From: Terriglobia bacterium | GTDB lineage: Bacteria; Acidobacteriota; Terriglobia; Terriglobales; SCQP01 | Direction of reading: 5' to 3' | DNA length: 64,000 nt | NCBI GenBank assembly: GCA_021323595.1 | Contig: JAJPKR010000027.1 | Location: 62,001-126,000, forward strand | Shown here: positions 8,975 to 19,342 of the stretch, piece by piece | Position numbering within the stretch: the first letter of the stretch is position 1 | Layout of the letters: every line of letters starts with the position of its first letter | Notes under the pieces: generated by a model | What the model saw: only the letters and a program-made list of their open reading frames with translations | What the model was told of the DNA's origin: nothing | Databases searched by the model: none | Made by a program: the position numbers and the translations under genes

Positions 8975-11900
8975 TTAGAAGGCCCACTTCAACCCGAACT
9001 GGATCACCCGGCCGAGGTGCGAGCCCGTCGGGTGCAAGAAGTTCGACGAGGTCAAGCAACTCGCGCTTCCCGAGGGCGTTCCCCCGGCGGTGTTATCCGT
9101 GCCGAAGCAACTGATGCCGCTGGCAATGCCGGTGAATTGGGTGTGGTTGAAGACGTTGAACCCTTCGGCCCGGAACTCAATGTGCTGCCGTTCATTGATG
9201 CGGAAGGTCTTGAACAGACCCATGTCGAAGTTGAAGCGGCCCGGCTCGCGCAAAAAGTTCCGTCCGGCGTTGCCGAAGGTCAGGCCCGTAGGCGCGGCGA
9301 AGGCGGAGGGGTTGTACATGAGCGGACCGTATTGCGCGCTGGCCAGGCTCAGGTCCGCCGAGCTGACGTTGGCACGCGGGTTGCCGACGACCAGCGGGAA
9401 GCTGCTGCCGGAGCCGACGCCGGCGGCATCCTGGCCGCTGGTGATCGTGAACGGAACTCCGGTCTGGGCGGTCATGATCCCCGACCATTGCCAGCCGCCC
9501 AGCCAGGCGTTGTTGGGCAGCACCGGCAGCCGATAGACCCAGGCGAAGTTCAACATGTGGCGCTGATCGAAGTCCGAACTGGCCCGGTTCAGGGACATGT
9601 TGTAGGAGTCGAGCACGCTGGTTTGACCGTAATCGGAGCTCGAGTCAATGGCGTGGCTGTAGGTATAAGCGAGGTTGAGATCCAAACCGCCAAAATCCCG
9701 GCGCGCGGAAAGCTGAAACGCGTGATAGATGGAGTTAGCGCCTTGGTCCACCAAGTTGATATTCGAATAACCAAGGTACGGCCGCATGGGGTCGGCGCTA
9801 TTCCCGCAGGCAACGCTCAGAAGATTGCCGGCCTGGGTGTTACTGGCGATCGTATTGCCGTTCGGCAGCGTCACGCTGCCGCTGTTGTTGAAGGTGTTGC
9901 AGATGGGATTGCCGTTAATGTCGTTGCTGTTGATCGGCTCGCCCGGCGAGAACGGGTTCTGCGCGGTGGGAATGGGATGGAGCTGATTGATGTTGCGGCC
10001 CGCCGTGAGGTGGGTGCCTTTCGTGCCCACGTAGGAGGCGGTGATGACGGTGTTCCCAAAGAATTGGTGCTGCAAATCCATGTGCCATTGCTGCACGTAC
10101 GGCCACGTCTCTTGCAGCGGCAGCGCGCCGAGGCCGAAGGGCGAAAGGCCGCTGCTGCCAGGGGGCAGGCCGACATTGGCATAGCCTTGGATGTTGTAGA
10201 TGTTGGGCGTGACGGCGAGCGGGGGATTGCGCAATTGGTCAATCGCCTCGTTGCCGCTGGTGTGATCGTAGAAGACGCCGTAGCCGCCGCGAAACGCGGT
10301 CTTGCCGTCGCCGAAGAGGTCATAGGCGAAGCCCAAGCGGGGCGCGAAATTCCACAGGTGGCCCTTGATGCAGCCGGCGGGGGCGCCCTTGGCGTCGCAT
10401 TCCACCAGGCCGTTGTAGAAATTGGCGGTGCCGGCCGCGTTCTGGCCGAGGGTGCCGTCACTCTCGATCACCGGCGCATCGGCGGCCACCCATTGGGAGG
10501 GCTCGAAGTTGTAGGTGAGGCCGGGATATTTATCGCGGTAGGTGCCCAACATGTCGAGCCGCAGGCCCAGGTTGAGCGTCAAGCGGTTGGTGGCGTGCCA
10601 ATCGTCTTGAATGAACGGGGAGAAGACCTTGTAGCGGTCGAAGTATTTCGGCTGGATGTTGCTCTGATACGCCTGCGCGATGCAGCCGGTCAGCATGTCG
10701 GCCAAAGCATTATTCGTCGTGCAGGTCGCCCAGGTACCGAACTCGAGCGTGGGCTGAACCTCCTGGCTTCCCATTTCGTTCTTTTGCGCGGCGGTGAACT
10801 GCGCGCCGTAGTAGAGCGCGTGGTTGCCATGCTGCTGAGTGATCGTGTCGTGATAGTCGTAGGTGGGATTGGAGTTATACCATGGCTCATCGCCGGTGTC
10901 CACGAACCAGCAGCCGCCATCCACCGACGCGCCGCACATCATGTAGGCCGGCATCTTATCGCCGAAGCCGTTCTTGAAAATACCCGGCATGGACCAATTC
11001 GAGGGCAGCGCCACATTGGCGGTGTTGGTCAGCGCGATGTGGTCCACGGTGTAGTCGGCGACGAACTCGTTGAGCAGCGTCGGCGAAATCGTGGTGGCGA
11101 TATGCGCGACCATATCCGCGCCGGGGCCGACGAAATTGGTCGGCGTGGTCGGGTAAGACGACCAGCTCCACAAGGTCTGCGGCACGACCGTACTCCAAGA
11201 GTCGTGGATGAAACGGAAATAGGCCGACCATTTGCTGTTGATCTGGTCATCCACGCGGAAGAGCTCTTCGCGCCAATTCGTATTCGTGGAGACGGAGCCG
11301 TGAAAAAAGCTGCCGGCGCTGGTGACCTGGTTCGGCTGGGGCACAAAGGTCAACAAATCGGCGGCGTTCGGATCCACGGGAACTTGGTTATTCGGAAAGA
11401 GCGTGTAGGTGCCTTGGGTACCGCTGGGGCTGCCCGGCGGCGGGGGGGTGATGGTTTGGATCGGGCAGTTTGGGTAAGCTTTTTCGAAGTCGCCGACGCC
11501 GGCGGGCGGGGTCGATCCGGCGGCCGGGCAGACATCGCTGAAGTTGCCTTGGCGGTGCGACATCGGCGGCACCGGGTCGTTGAAGGTCGCGGGATTCGCC
11601 TCTTTGCGCCACTCTTCCGACCAGAAGACGAAGAGCTTGTCTTTCTTGATGGGCCCGCCGATGGTGAAGCCGTAATCGTTCTTGCGGTAAACCGGCCGCG
11701 TGGTGTCGAAGAAGCTGCGCGCGTTCAGAGCATTGTTACGCAAGAATTCGTAGGCGTCGCCGTGCCATTGATTGGTGCCCGATTTGGTGTCGGCGATCAC
11801 GGTCGCGCCGGCGTCGCGCCCGTAGAGGGCGCTGTAGCTATTGGTGATCACCCGCACGTGACCGATGGCATCGACGCTGGGATAGACATTGATCGTCTGA

Positions 11901-12520
11901 TTGCTGCCATTGTCCATGACGTTGGCGCCATCCACCTCCCAGTCGTTCTCCTCGAGGCGGCCGCCGTTCACGCTGTAGTTGACGTTTCCGTAGACCCCGA
12001 CCGTGCCCTCGTCCTGGCCGGTCTGGTTGCTGACGCCGGGGACCAGGGTGATCAACTGCGTGAAGTTGCGGCCGTTGAGTTCGAGGTTCTGCACCTCGGT
12101 GCCGGTGATGGTGCCCGAAAGCGAGGAGGTCTCGGTTTGCACTTGTCCGATGCCGGTGCCGGTGACTGTCACCTCATTGGTGACTTCGCCGACTTGCAGA
12201 ACGGCGTCGGAGCGAATTTGCTCGCCGACGCGCAGGGCGATGCCGGTGGCCTGGTAGCGATTGAATCCCTTGGCGGTAACGCTGACGCTATACGTCCCCG
12301 GGATCAACCCGCCGACCAAGTAGGCGCCTTGCGCGTTCGTTGACGCTTGGTGGGACACTCCTTGATCCGTGTTGGTCACAATCACCGTGGCTCCGGGGAT
12401 GACCGCTCCTGATTTGTCGGTGACGGTTCCGGTGATGGAACCCGTCGCTTGCGCGAAAAGACCGACCGCGCCGGCCAAAAACACGACGACGAATGCCAGC
12501 CGCATCATCCACACCTTCAT
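8975..12520 (-). CDS. Oar-like TonB-dependent outer-membrane receptor (second copy)
   Basis: A 1,181-residue receptor. The signal peptide ends near GLFAQA, followed by a carboxypeptidase-regulatory domain at about 25-110 (TDKSGAVIPGATVIVTN), a plug region (NVNYSVNGGRLEENDWEVDG) and a barrel ending GRVIQFGLKWAF. The N-terminus is nearly identical to the third copy, including MKVWM and the TGSITGTVTDKSGAVIPG block. The start ATG 12518-12520 has GGAGGAG a few bases upstream. It has its own promoter and a trailing hairpin. It is expected in the outer membrane, energised by TonB; the substrate is unknown. Confidence 0.92.
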   Translation of the reverse strand: MKVWMMRLAFVVVFLAGAVGLFAQATGSITGTVTDKSGAVIPGATVIVTNTDQGVSHQASTNAQGAYLVGGLIPGTYSVSVTAKGFNRYQATGIALRVGEQIRSDAVLQVGEVTNEVTVTGTGIGQVQTETSSLSGTITGTEVQNLELNGRNFTQLITLVPGVSNQTGQDEGTVGVYGNVNYSVNGGRLEENDWEVDGANVMDNGSNQTINVYPSVDAIGHVRVITNSYSALYGRDAGATVIADTKSGTNQWHGDAYEFLRNNALNARSFFDTTRPVYRKNDYGFTIGGPIKKDKLFVFWSEEWRKEANPATFNDPVPPMSHRQGNFSDVCPAAGSTPPAGVGDFEKAYPNCPIQTITPPPPGSPSGTQGTYTLFPNNQVPVDPNAADLLTFVPQPNQVTSAGSFFHGSVSTNTNWREELFRVDDQINSKWSAYFRFIHDSWSTVVPQTLWSWSSYPTTPTNFVGPGADMVAHIATTISPTLLNEFVADYTVDHIALTNTANVALPSNWSMPGIFKNGFGDKMPAYMMCGASVDGGCWFVDTGDEPWYNSNPTYDYHDTITQQHGNHALYYGAQFTAAQKNEMGSQEVQPTLEFGTWATCTTNNALADMLTGCIAQAYQSNIQPKYFDRYKVFSPFIQDDWHATNRLTLNLGLRLDMLGTYRDKYPGLTYNFEPSQWVAADAPVIESDGTLGQNAAGTANFYNGLVECDAKGAPAGCIKGHLWNFAPRLGFAYDLFGDGKTAFRGGYGVFYDHTSGNEAIDQLRNPPLAVTPNIYNIQGYANVGLPPGSSGLSPFGLGALPLQETWPYVQQWHMDLQHQFFGNTVITASYVGTKGTHLTAGRNINQLHPIPTAQNPFSPGEPINSNDINGNPICNTFNNSGSVTLPNGNTIASNTQAGNLLSVACGNSADPMRPYLGYSNINLVDQGANSIYHAFQLSARRDFGGLDLNLAYTYSHAIDSSSDYGQTSVLDSYNMSLNRASSDFDQRHMLNFAWVYRLPVLPNNAWLGGWQWSGIMTAQTGVPFTITSGQDAAGVGSGSSFPLVVGNPRANVSSADLSLASAQYGPLMYNPSAFAAPTGLTFGNAGRNFLREPGRFNFDMGLFKTFRINERQHIEFRAEGFNVFNHTQFTGIASGISCFGTDNTAGGTPSGSASCLTSSNFLHPTGSHLGRVIQFGLKWAF

Positions 12521-12572
12521 GGCGTCTCCTCCCGACCGCTGCGTTTTCGTCCACTTTGACGAAGCTTTCAGG

Positions 12573-12601
12573 TATTTACATCACGAGTTGCGCAATGTCA
12601 A
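12573..12601 (-). promoter_or_regulatory. Sigma-70-type promoter of the second Oar-like gene
   Basis: On the minus strand a perfect -35 TTGACA (12596-12601), a 17-base spacer and -10 TAAATA (12573-12578). This predicts a start near 12566 and a leader of about 45 nt containing GGAGGAG. The same arrangement is found before the third copy. Confidence 0.7.
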
Positions 12602-12759
12602 GGTGAATTTGCGCAACAGCGAAGTTGATTTGCGCACAGATCAGCGGCGGGGCTCGGGCAGAAGGAGTCCGGCTTAGAGGTCGGATCAGCAAAAGCCCAC
12701 GTTAGCCGCGCTGAATGCGGCGTCGCCGGGACGCGGCTTGGCGGAAAGCGGATTACGAT

Positions 12760-12790
12760 TTCGGCGGGGCGGCTGGGCCGCCCCGCCGAA
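12760..12790 (-). terminator. Stem-loop after the third Oar-like gene
   Basis: Perfect 13-bp stem: arms 12760-12772 and 12778-12790 around loop CTGGG, starting seven bases after the stop at 12798. It is GC-rich and has no clear T-tract. It parallels the stem after the second receptor. Confidence 0.65.
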
Positions 12791-12797
12791 GTTCAGT

Positions 12798-15700
12798 CTA
12801 GAAGGCCCACTTCAACCCGAACTGGATCACCCGGCCCAGATGGGCGCCGCCGGGTCGAAACACATTGACTTCGCTGGCGCCGTAGGCGCCGAAATTGCTA
12901 TTGACGCCATTGAATTGGGTGTGGTTGAAGACGTTGAAGGCCTCAGCGCGGAATTGCACCGACTGCCGCTCGGTAACCCGGAATTGCTTGAACACCCCCA
13001 TGTCGAAGTTGGCCCGGCCGGGATTGCGCAGCAGGTTGCGACCGGAATTGCCGAAGGTAAGGCCGGTGGGTTCGGCGAACGCCTGGGGGTTGTACAGCAT
13101 GGGACCGGTAATGGTGCCGACATCGCCAGCGGCGATTTCGGCTGCAGAAACGGCGTTGGGGTTGCCGGAAACCGCGGTGGGATTTCCGACCAGGTCAGCC
13201 CGGGAGCCGGTACCCTGCCCGTTGGCGACGCCGGCGTTATCGCCGAAAACGCCATTGGTAACGGAAAAGGGCGTGCCGGTATCCAGCGTCATGATGCCCG
13301 ACCACTCCCAGCCGCCCAGCCAGCGATTTTGCGCCATCAGCGGCAGATGGTAGACCCAAGCCAGCGAGAGCATTTGGGTTTGGTCGAAATTCGAGCTGGC
13401 GTAGTTGCAGGCCATGCAATAGGAATTGACGAAGCTGCCGTCGTAGCGATCGGAGGCGTTGTCGAGCGAGTGGCTCCAGGTATAGGCCAGGTTCAGATCG
13501 AGCGCGCCGGCGCTGCGCCGAGCCGAAACTTGCAAAGCGTTGTAGTTGGAGTTCGCTCCCTGGTCCACCAGGCTGATCGAGCCAAAGCCGACAAAGGGAC
13601 GGAGAGGCGCCACGGAATTGCCGCAGGCGACGTAAAGGTTCGCCCAGGTGCCGCTACCCAAGGCCGAGCCGGGGGAGATGGTCGCGCCGTTGGCTAAAGT
13701 TACAGGCTGGGCGACACCGCTGGAGTTATACCAGGCGCCCGCGTTATTGAGGCTGTTGCAATCGGCCGCCAAGGTCTGGCCGGCGCTGTGCGCTGTAAGG
13801 GTCTTGGCTCAAGGGCGTGGGATGAAGCTGGTTGAGGTCGCGGTTGTCGGTCAGATGCGTGCCCTTGCTGCCCACATACGCGACCGTCACCGCAGTATTC
13901 ATCACCTGCCGTTGCAGGTCCAAATTCCACTGCTGCACGTAGGGCCACTGTTCCTGCAGCGGAATCGCGCCCACGCCGAGCGGCCCGAACTGCGCCGCCC
14001 CGCCCGAGGGCACATTGGCATAGCCGGTGATATTCGGAATGGTGCTGGTCAGCGCCGCCGGGGGATTGCGGAGTTGATCGATGGCTTCATTGCCGTTGGT
14101 ATGGTCGTAGAAAATGCCATAGCCACCCCGCAGGGCCGTCTTGCCGTCGCCGGTTACATCGTAGGCGAAGCCGAACCGCGGCGCCCAGTTCATCAGATGG
14201 CCCTTGATGCAGCCGCGCGGCGCACCATTGGTATCGCACTGCACCAAGCCGTTGAAGAAATTGGCGACTCCGCCCGATTGGCTGGGCTGGGAGACGTTGC
14301 CAGCGGCGTTGATCGTCGGCGCGTTCGCCGCCACCCACGCTGAAGGCTCGAAATTGTACTCCAGCGTGGGATTGTCGTCGTAATAAGTGCCGAGCAGGTC
14401 GAGCCGCAGCCCCAGATTCAGGGTCAATCGTGGGTTGACATGCCAGTCGTCCTGAATATAGGGCGCGGCCGTCTTGTAGCGATCGAAGTACTTGGGCTGA
14501 AGATTCGACTGGCTGATGCTGGCGATGTTGCCCATCATCAAGTCAGCCAAGGCATTGCCGGTGGAGATGGGGGCGGTATTGCTGAAAGCGAGCGAAGGCT
14601 GCAACTCCTGGCCGCCCATTTCGTTTTTCTGCGCGGCGGTGAACTGGAAACCATAGAACAAATTATGATTGCCGATCACCTGCGTGACTTGGTCGCGGTA
14701 GGAATAGGTCGGGTTAGAGTTGAACCAGGGCTCATCACCGGTGTCGGTGGCGAGGCCGCCGCCGCCGTTATCGGCGGCATTGCAGCAGAGATTGATACTG
14801 GGCATTTTGCCGCCGAAGCCGTTGGCGAAAAGACCGGGCATGGTGAAGCCGGAAGCCAGCGCAATGGGGCCGGAATCGATCAAGCCGATGTGATCCGCCG
14901 TGTAATCGGCGACGAACTCGTTGAGCAGCGTGGGAGAAATGGTGGTGGCGAGATGGGCGACCATGTCCACGCCGGGGCCGGTGAAGGCGGTTTGCACGTT
15001 GGGCAAGTTGCCGCTGCCCCAGAGCGTCGGCACTACGACGGTATTCCAGGAGTCGTGGATGAAGCGGAAGTAGGCCGACCACTTGGAGTTGAAGGTCTGG
15101 TCCACGCGGAACATTTCTTCGCGCCAGTTGGTCGGCTCGGAAATACTGGTTTCCAGCGCATTGGCGCTGCCGGCGACATTCGGCGCCGGGATCAACGCCA
15201 AAAGCGCCTGACCGTTGGGATCGATCGGCACGGTGTTGCCCGGGAACATCGTGTAGGTGGGATCGGTAGAGCCGGCGGGAGGGGGCCCGACGGTGACGGG
15301 GCAGTCGGGATTGGCGGTCCGGAACTCGTTGTAGCCCGTCTGCGTGCCGCCGACCGCCGCGGGACAGACGTCGCTGAAGTTGCCTTGCCGCTCCGCCACC
15401 GAGGGCACGAGCATGTTGAAGGTGCTGGGATTCTTTTCCTTGCGCCACTCCTCCGACCAGAAGAAAAAGGTCTTGTTCTTCACGATCGGACCGCCAACGG
15501 TGTAGCCGTAGTCATTCTTGCGATAGGGCGGCCGAGCGGTGTCGAAAAAGCTGCGCGAGTTCAGCGCTTCATTGCGCAGATATTCGTAGGCGTCGCCGTG
15601 CCACTGATTGGTGCCGCTCTTGGTATCGGCCTCGACGGTGCCGGAGGCGTCACGGCCATATTGGGCGCCATAGTTGGAGGTCAATACGCGGACGTGGCTG

Positions 15701-16356
15701 ATGGCATCGATGCTGGGGTAAACGTTGATGGTGGCGTTGCTGCCGTTATCCATGACATTGGCGCCATCCACTTCCCAGTTGTTGTACTCGGTGCGGCCGC
15801 CATTAACGCTGTACGCAACGTTGCCGTACACGCCGACGGTACCCTCGTCTTGGCCGGTTTGGTTGCTTACGCCGGGAGTCAACGTGATCAATTGGGTAAA
15901 GTTGCGACCGTTCAACTCGAGCTGCTGCACTTCGGTGCCGGTGATGGTGCCGGCCAAAGCGGCCGACTGCAACTGGACCTGGCCGACGCTGGTGCCGGAG
16001 ACGGTGACCTCGTTTTCCACCTGGCCTACTTGCAAGGTCGCGTCCGCGCGCAGGTTCTCGCCAATATGCAGCGGAATGCCCGTAGTTACGCTCTTGTTGA
16101 AGCCCTTGGCGACGACGGTGACGTCATACGTGCCGGCGGAAAGTCCGCCGACCAGGTAAGAGCCTTCGGCGTTGGTGGTCGTTGTGCGTGTCACGCCTTG
16201 CGCGGCATTGGTGACGGTGACGGTGGCGCCCGGAATGACCGCGCCGGATTTATCGGTGACCGTTCCCGTAATGGAACCGGTTGCTTGCGCGAACAGGCCG
16301 ACCGCGCAGGCCAAAGACACGATAACGATTGCCAAACGCGACATCCACACCTTCAT
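12798..16356 (-). pseudogene. Oar-like TonB-dependent receptor (third copy), frameshifted
   Basis: Two overlapping frames make one receptor. From ATG 16354-16356 a signal peptide, a carboxypeptidase-regulatory domain, the plug and about two thirds of the barrel read through ...LNQLHPTPLSQDPYSAQ, then run out of register and stop at 13744. The remaining barrel continues in the next frame (...TLAADCNSLNN onward) to GRVIQFGLKWAF at 12798. Alignment by eye with the second copy, which reads LNQLHPIPTAQNPF then continues, places a single-base shift near 13780-13800. Both parts are otherwise open and conserved, so a recent mutation or a sequencing error are both possible. The start is preceded by GGAGGAGG. 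Confidence 0.85.
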
Positions 16357-16408
16357 GAGGCCTCCTCCCGACCGCTGCACTTGCGACCACACAAACCAAG
16401 CTTTGAGG

Positions 16409-16438
16409 TATTTACATCACGGCGTGCGCAACAGTCAA
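16409..16438 (-). promoter_or_regulatory. Sigma-70-type promoter of the third Oar-like gene
   Basis: On the minus strand TTGACT (16433-16438), an 18-base spacer and TAAATA (16409-16414). The spacer and flanks (GTGATG before the -10, AAGCTT after it) match the promoter of the second copy, so the regulatory region was duplicated with the gene. Confidence 0.65.
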
Positions 16439-16473
16439 GTTGAGCCAAGTCAATTTCTTTGCGATTTGTGCTG

Positions 16474-17250
16474 TTACGCACTATGCCGTGGAGCGCTTAG
16501 TGCTTGAACGTCCGCTCGGCTCAGCAGCCGCAGCCGACCGGGCGGAAGTTGTCCCAGGGCGAGCGGGCCGATGGCGACGCGCTTGAGTTTCTCGACGGGA
16601 TGGCCGATCAAGGCGAACATGCGGCGAATCTGGTTGGGGCGGCCTTCGATCAGCACCACCTCGAGCCAGGGGTTCTCGGCTTCACCGGCGCGGCCGGGCA
16701 GGAGCCGAATTTGCGCGGGCGCGGTGCGGACGGCGGGCGCGGCGCGACCCGGCCGCTGCACCGCCGGCAGCCGCACGCCGCGGCGCAGTCTTTCCAACTG
16801 TTCGGGGCTGGGCCGGCCGCTGATCTTCACCCGATAGGTCTTCGGGACGTGCGCGCTGGCATGCAGGACGCGCTGCGCCAGCGCGCCATCGTTGGTCAGC
16901 AGCAGCAGCCCTTCGGAGTGAAAGTCCAAGCGGCCCACGGGAAACACCCGCTCGCGGACGCCGCGGCGGCCGCGCGGCAGATAATCGGCCAGGCAAGGCC
17001 GGCCCTCGGGATCGGAAAGCGTGGCCACGACACCGCGGGGCTTGTGGAAGGCGAAATAGCGCGCCGGTTCGGCGGGGCGGAGCGGCCGGCCGTCGACGGT
17101 GATGCGTTGGGTGGTGGGATCGGCTTGGGTTCCGAGCTGGGTGACGACGTGACCCTCGACCGCAACGCGCCCCTGCCGGATCCACTCCTCGGCGCGGCGG
17201 CGCGAACAGAGGCCGGCGCGCGCCAGAATCTTCTGCAGCCGCTCGGTCAT
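16474..17250 (-). CDS. rluB: Ribosomal large-subunit pseudouridine synthase, RsuA/RluB family
   Basis: A 258-residue enzyme: an N-terminal S4 RNA-binding domain (LQKILARAGLCSRRRAEEWI) and a catalytic domain with VGRLDFHSEGLLLLTNDG containing the catalytic Asp, plus the C-terminal EGRPNQIRRMFALIGHPV motif. The family isomerises uridine in rRNA; the location downstream of scpA-scpB is the classical place for rluB. Its ATG overlaps the scpB stop (ATGA), so it is the last gene of that operon. Confidence 0.9.
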   Translation of the reverse strand: MTERLQKILARAGLCSRRRAEEWIRQGRVAVEGHVVTQLGTQADPTTQRITVDGRPLRPAEPARYFAFHKPRGVVATLSDPEGRPCLADYLPRGRRGVRERVFPVGRLDFHSEGLLLLTNDGALAQRVLHASAHVPKTYRVKISGRPSPEQLERLRRGVRLPAVQRPGRAAPAVRTAPAQIRLLPGRAGEAENPWLEVVLIEGRPNQIRRMFALIGHPVEKLKRVAIGPLALGQLPPGRLRLLSRADVQALSAPRHSA

Positions 17251-17882
17251 GCCCCGGGCGCCGGGGCCGGCGGCGCCGGAGTCTCGGGCGCTGCACCGGC
17301 GGCTTCTCCGCCCGCCGGCTCCAAGCCTTCCAGCCCGGCCATCGCCAGCTCCTCGAATTCCTTGAGCGTGGGCAGCTCTTCCAGCCCGTTCAGGCCGAAC
17401 CGCACGAGAAATTCGCGCGTGGTCTTATAGAGGATGGGCTTGCCGATCACTTCCTTGCGGCCGGCGGCGGCGATGAGCTTCTTCTCCAGGAGGGTGTTGA
17501 GCACGCCGCTCGGATCCACGCCGCGAATCTCCTTGATCTCGGGCGCGGTGACGGGCTGGCGGTACGCGATCACCGCCAGGGTTTCGAGCGCCGGCAGCGA
17601 GAGGCGCACGGGCGGCTTCAGGCTCTTGATGAACTGGCGCACGGCCTCATGGTGCTCGGGCTTGGTGGCCATGCGATAGCCGCCGGCCACCGCTTTGATC
17701 TCGATCCCATGCTCGTCGCCGCGATACCGGCCGGCGAGGACGGACAGGGCGGCCGCGACGCGGGCCGGCTCGGCGGCGAGCGCGCCGGCGATCTGCTCGA
17801 TCGTGGCCGGCTCGTCGGCGGCGTAAACCACCGCCTCGACCGCCGCGAGCAGGGCGGCATCGGGAAAAGCGGTCTCGTTCAT
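17247..17882 (-). CDS. scpB: Segregation and condensation protein B
   Basis: A 211-residue ScpB protein, the winged-helix subunit of the SMC-ScpAB condensin that compacts and segregates chromosomes. Two winged-helix units are visible: AAVEAVVYAADEPATIEQIA and LPALETLAVIAYRQPVTAPEI, followed by the conserved IKEIRGVDPSGVLNTLLEKKLI and a TTREFLVRFGLNGLEELP segment. The last about 30 residues are Ala/Pro-rich and probably disordered. Overlaps scpA upstream and rluB downstream by four bases each. Confidence 0.95.
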   Translation of the reverse strand: MNETAFPDAALLAAVEAVVYAADEPATIEQIAGALAAEPARVAAALSVLAGRYRGDEHGIEIKAVAGGYRMATKPEHHEAVRQFIKSLKPPVRLSLPALETLAVIAYRQPVTAPEIKEIRGVDPSGVLNTLLEKKLIAAAGRKEVIGKPILYKTTREFLVRFGLNGLEELPTLKEFEELAMAGLEGLEPAGGEAAGAAPETPAPPAPAPGA

Positions 17883-18631
17883 TCCGAATCCTCTGGCCGG
17901 CGCGCCCGGAGCGGCGCCGGTTTGATGAAAATTTCGCCAAATACGCGTTCCTGCCGCAGCCGCACTTCTCCCAGCCGCACCAACTCCAGCACCGCCAGGA
18001 AGGTAACCACGAGCGCGCGCGTGCTGGAAGCCGAGCCGAAGATGGCTTGCAAGGAAAGCGGCGCGGCATCGCGCGCCAGCCAGGTCCGCAGCCGCTCCAG
18101 CATCTGCGCCACGGTGACGTCGGGCTGATCAATGGCGAGCCGCGGCCGCTCCCGCAGCCGCTGCAAGACGGCCTGGAACGCCCGCGCCACGTCGTAGACC
18201 CCGACCGCCAGCTCCGGCTCGGCGGCTTGATCCTCGCGAAAATCGCGCAGTCCCGGCTGCGGCCAACTCGCCTCTTCGAGCTGCTGCTTCTGGTGCAGCA
18301 GCGCGGCCGCTTGCTTGAATTTTTCGTATTCCAGCAGCCGGCGCACCAACTCCTGCCGCGGATCTTCGGCGGCGGTCTCGCCGGGCAGGGTCGGGTCCGC
18401 CGGCAAGAGCATTTTGCTCTTGATCTGGATGAGGGTCGCCGCCATCAGCAGGAAATCGGCCGCGCTTTCCACATCCAATTCGGTCATGTTCTTGAGAATT
18501 TCCAAGTACTGGGCGGTGATGCGGGCAATGGGGATGTCGTAAATATCGATGGACTGCTTGCGGATCAGGTCCAGCAGCAGGTCCAACGGACCGTCATAAA
18601 GGGCGCCGATTTGAACGCTATAGGCAGCCAT
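17879..18631 (-). CDS. scpA: Segregation and condensation protein A
   Basis: A 250-residue kleisin of the SMC-ScpAB complex. The N-terminal SMC-binding segment is clear: YDGPLDLLLDLIRKQSIDIYDIPIARIT, continuing to ESAADFLLMAATLIQIKSKMLLP. The C-terminal winged helix follows near residues 175-245. The start ATG 18629-18631 lies 30 bases after the stop of an M50 protease gene, and the stop overlaps scpB, giving a conserved operon order. Confidence 0.95.
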   Translation of the reverse strand: MAAYSVQIGALYDGPLDLLLDLIRKQSIDIYDIPIARITAQYLEILKNMTELDVESAADFLLMAATLIQIKSKMLLPADPTLPGETAAEDPRQELVRRLLEYEKFKQAAALLHQKQQLEEASWPQPGLRDFREDQAAEPELAVGVYDVARAFQAVLQRLRERPRLAIDQPDVTVAQMLERLRTWLARDAAPLSLQAIFGSASSTRALVVTFLAVLELVRLGEVRLRQERVFGEIFIKPAPLRARRPEDSE

Positions 18632-18661
18632 CGTTACGATTGCCGGCCGGCCGGGTCCGCT

Positions 18662-19342
18662 TTACGGCAAGCATTTCTGAAACCAGCCCAAGACCGGATC
18701 CAACATCCAGTTGGGCACGCCGATGTAGAGCACGCCCACCAGCAGCATAAGGCTGATCCACCCGTTATGGTAGAGACGCAGGTAGGCGCGGCTCCAGCCG
18801 CCGCGAAGGCAATGCCGCAGCACATGGCTGCCGTCGAGCGGCGGCAGCGGAATCAGGTTGAAGAGCGCCAGAATGACGTTCAGCACGACGCTGTAGTAAG
18901 CGAGCACGACCAGCGCCGCGAGCCAGGTTTCGCCGGCTTGAGGGCGTCCGAGATTCGCCAGCCCGGCATTGGCCTGCACTGGAGCGAGCCACCAAAGACC
19001 CCAGATCGCCAGGAGCGAGACGACCGCGAGGAGGGCGTTGCTCAAGGGGCCTGCCAGCGACACCAAAACGTCATCCCAGCGCGGATGCTTGAAGTGCCGC
19101 GGATCCACAGGCGTCGGCTTGGCCCAGCCGAAGAACCAGCCGGTTCCCGAGAGCAACATCAGCAAGGGAAACACAAAGGTCCCGAACAGCTCAGCATGCT
19201 TGATTGGGTTGAGGGTGATACGGCCCAACAGCCGCGCGGTCGGATCTCCGCGCCGCCAGGCGACCCAGGCGTGCGCCGCCTCATGGACGCTCAGGCCAAA
19301 CAGAAAGGCGATCAATTCGAGAGAAATCGTCGGCAGATCCAT
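18662..19342 (-). CDS. Site-2-protease-family zinc metalloprotease (M50)
   Basis: A 226-residue polytopic membrane protease. The zinc motif HEAAHAW lies in helix 1 near residues 20-26, and the third-ligand region is LFNLIPLPPLDGSHVL; a SLAGPLSNALLAV segment is also typical. This compact form lacks a PDZ domain and resembles the YwhC/sporulation-type group found next to scpA in many genomes. I chose ATG 19340-19342; a longer in-frame start adds an arginine-rich segment unlike the family. Its substrate is unknown. Confidence 0.88.
   Translation of the reverse strand: MDLPTISLELIAFLFGLSVHEAAHAWVAWRRGDPTARLLGRITLNPIKHAELFGTFVFPLLMLLSGTGWFFGWAKPTPVDPRHFKHPRWDDVLVSLAGPLSNALLAVVSLLAIWGLWWLAPVQANAGLANLGRPQAGETWLAALVVLAYYSVVLNVILALFNLIPLPPLDGSHVLRHCLRGGWSRAYLRLYHNGWISLMLLVGVLYIGVPNWMLDPVLGWFQKCLP

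Noticed and set aside
5785-16443. Very long open frames on the plus strand opposite the three receptors (for example 5785-8745, 8918-12343, 14440-16443)
   Set aside because: They mirror high-GC minus-strand genes with clear homology; their products are Ala/Gly/Arg/Val-rich with no domain resemblance and no proper starts.
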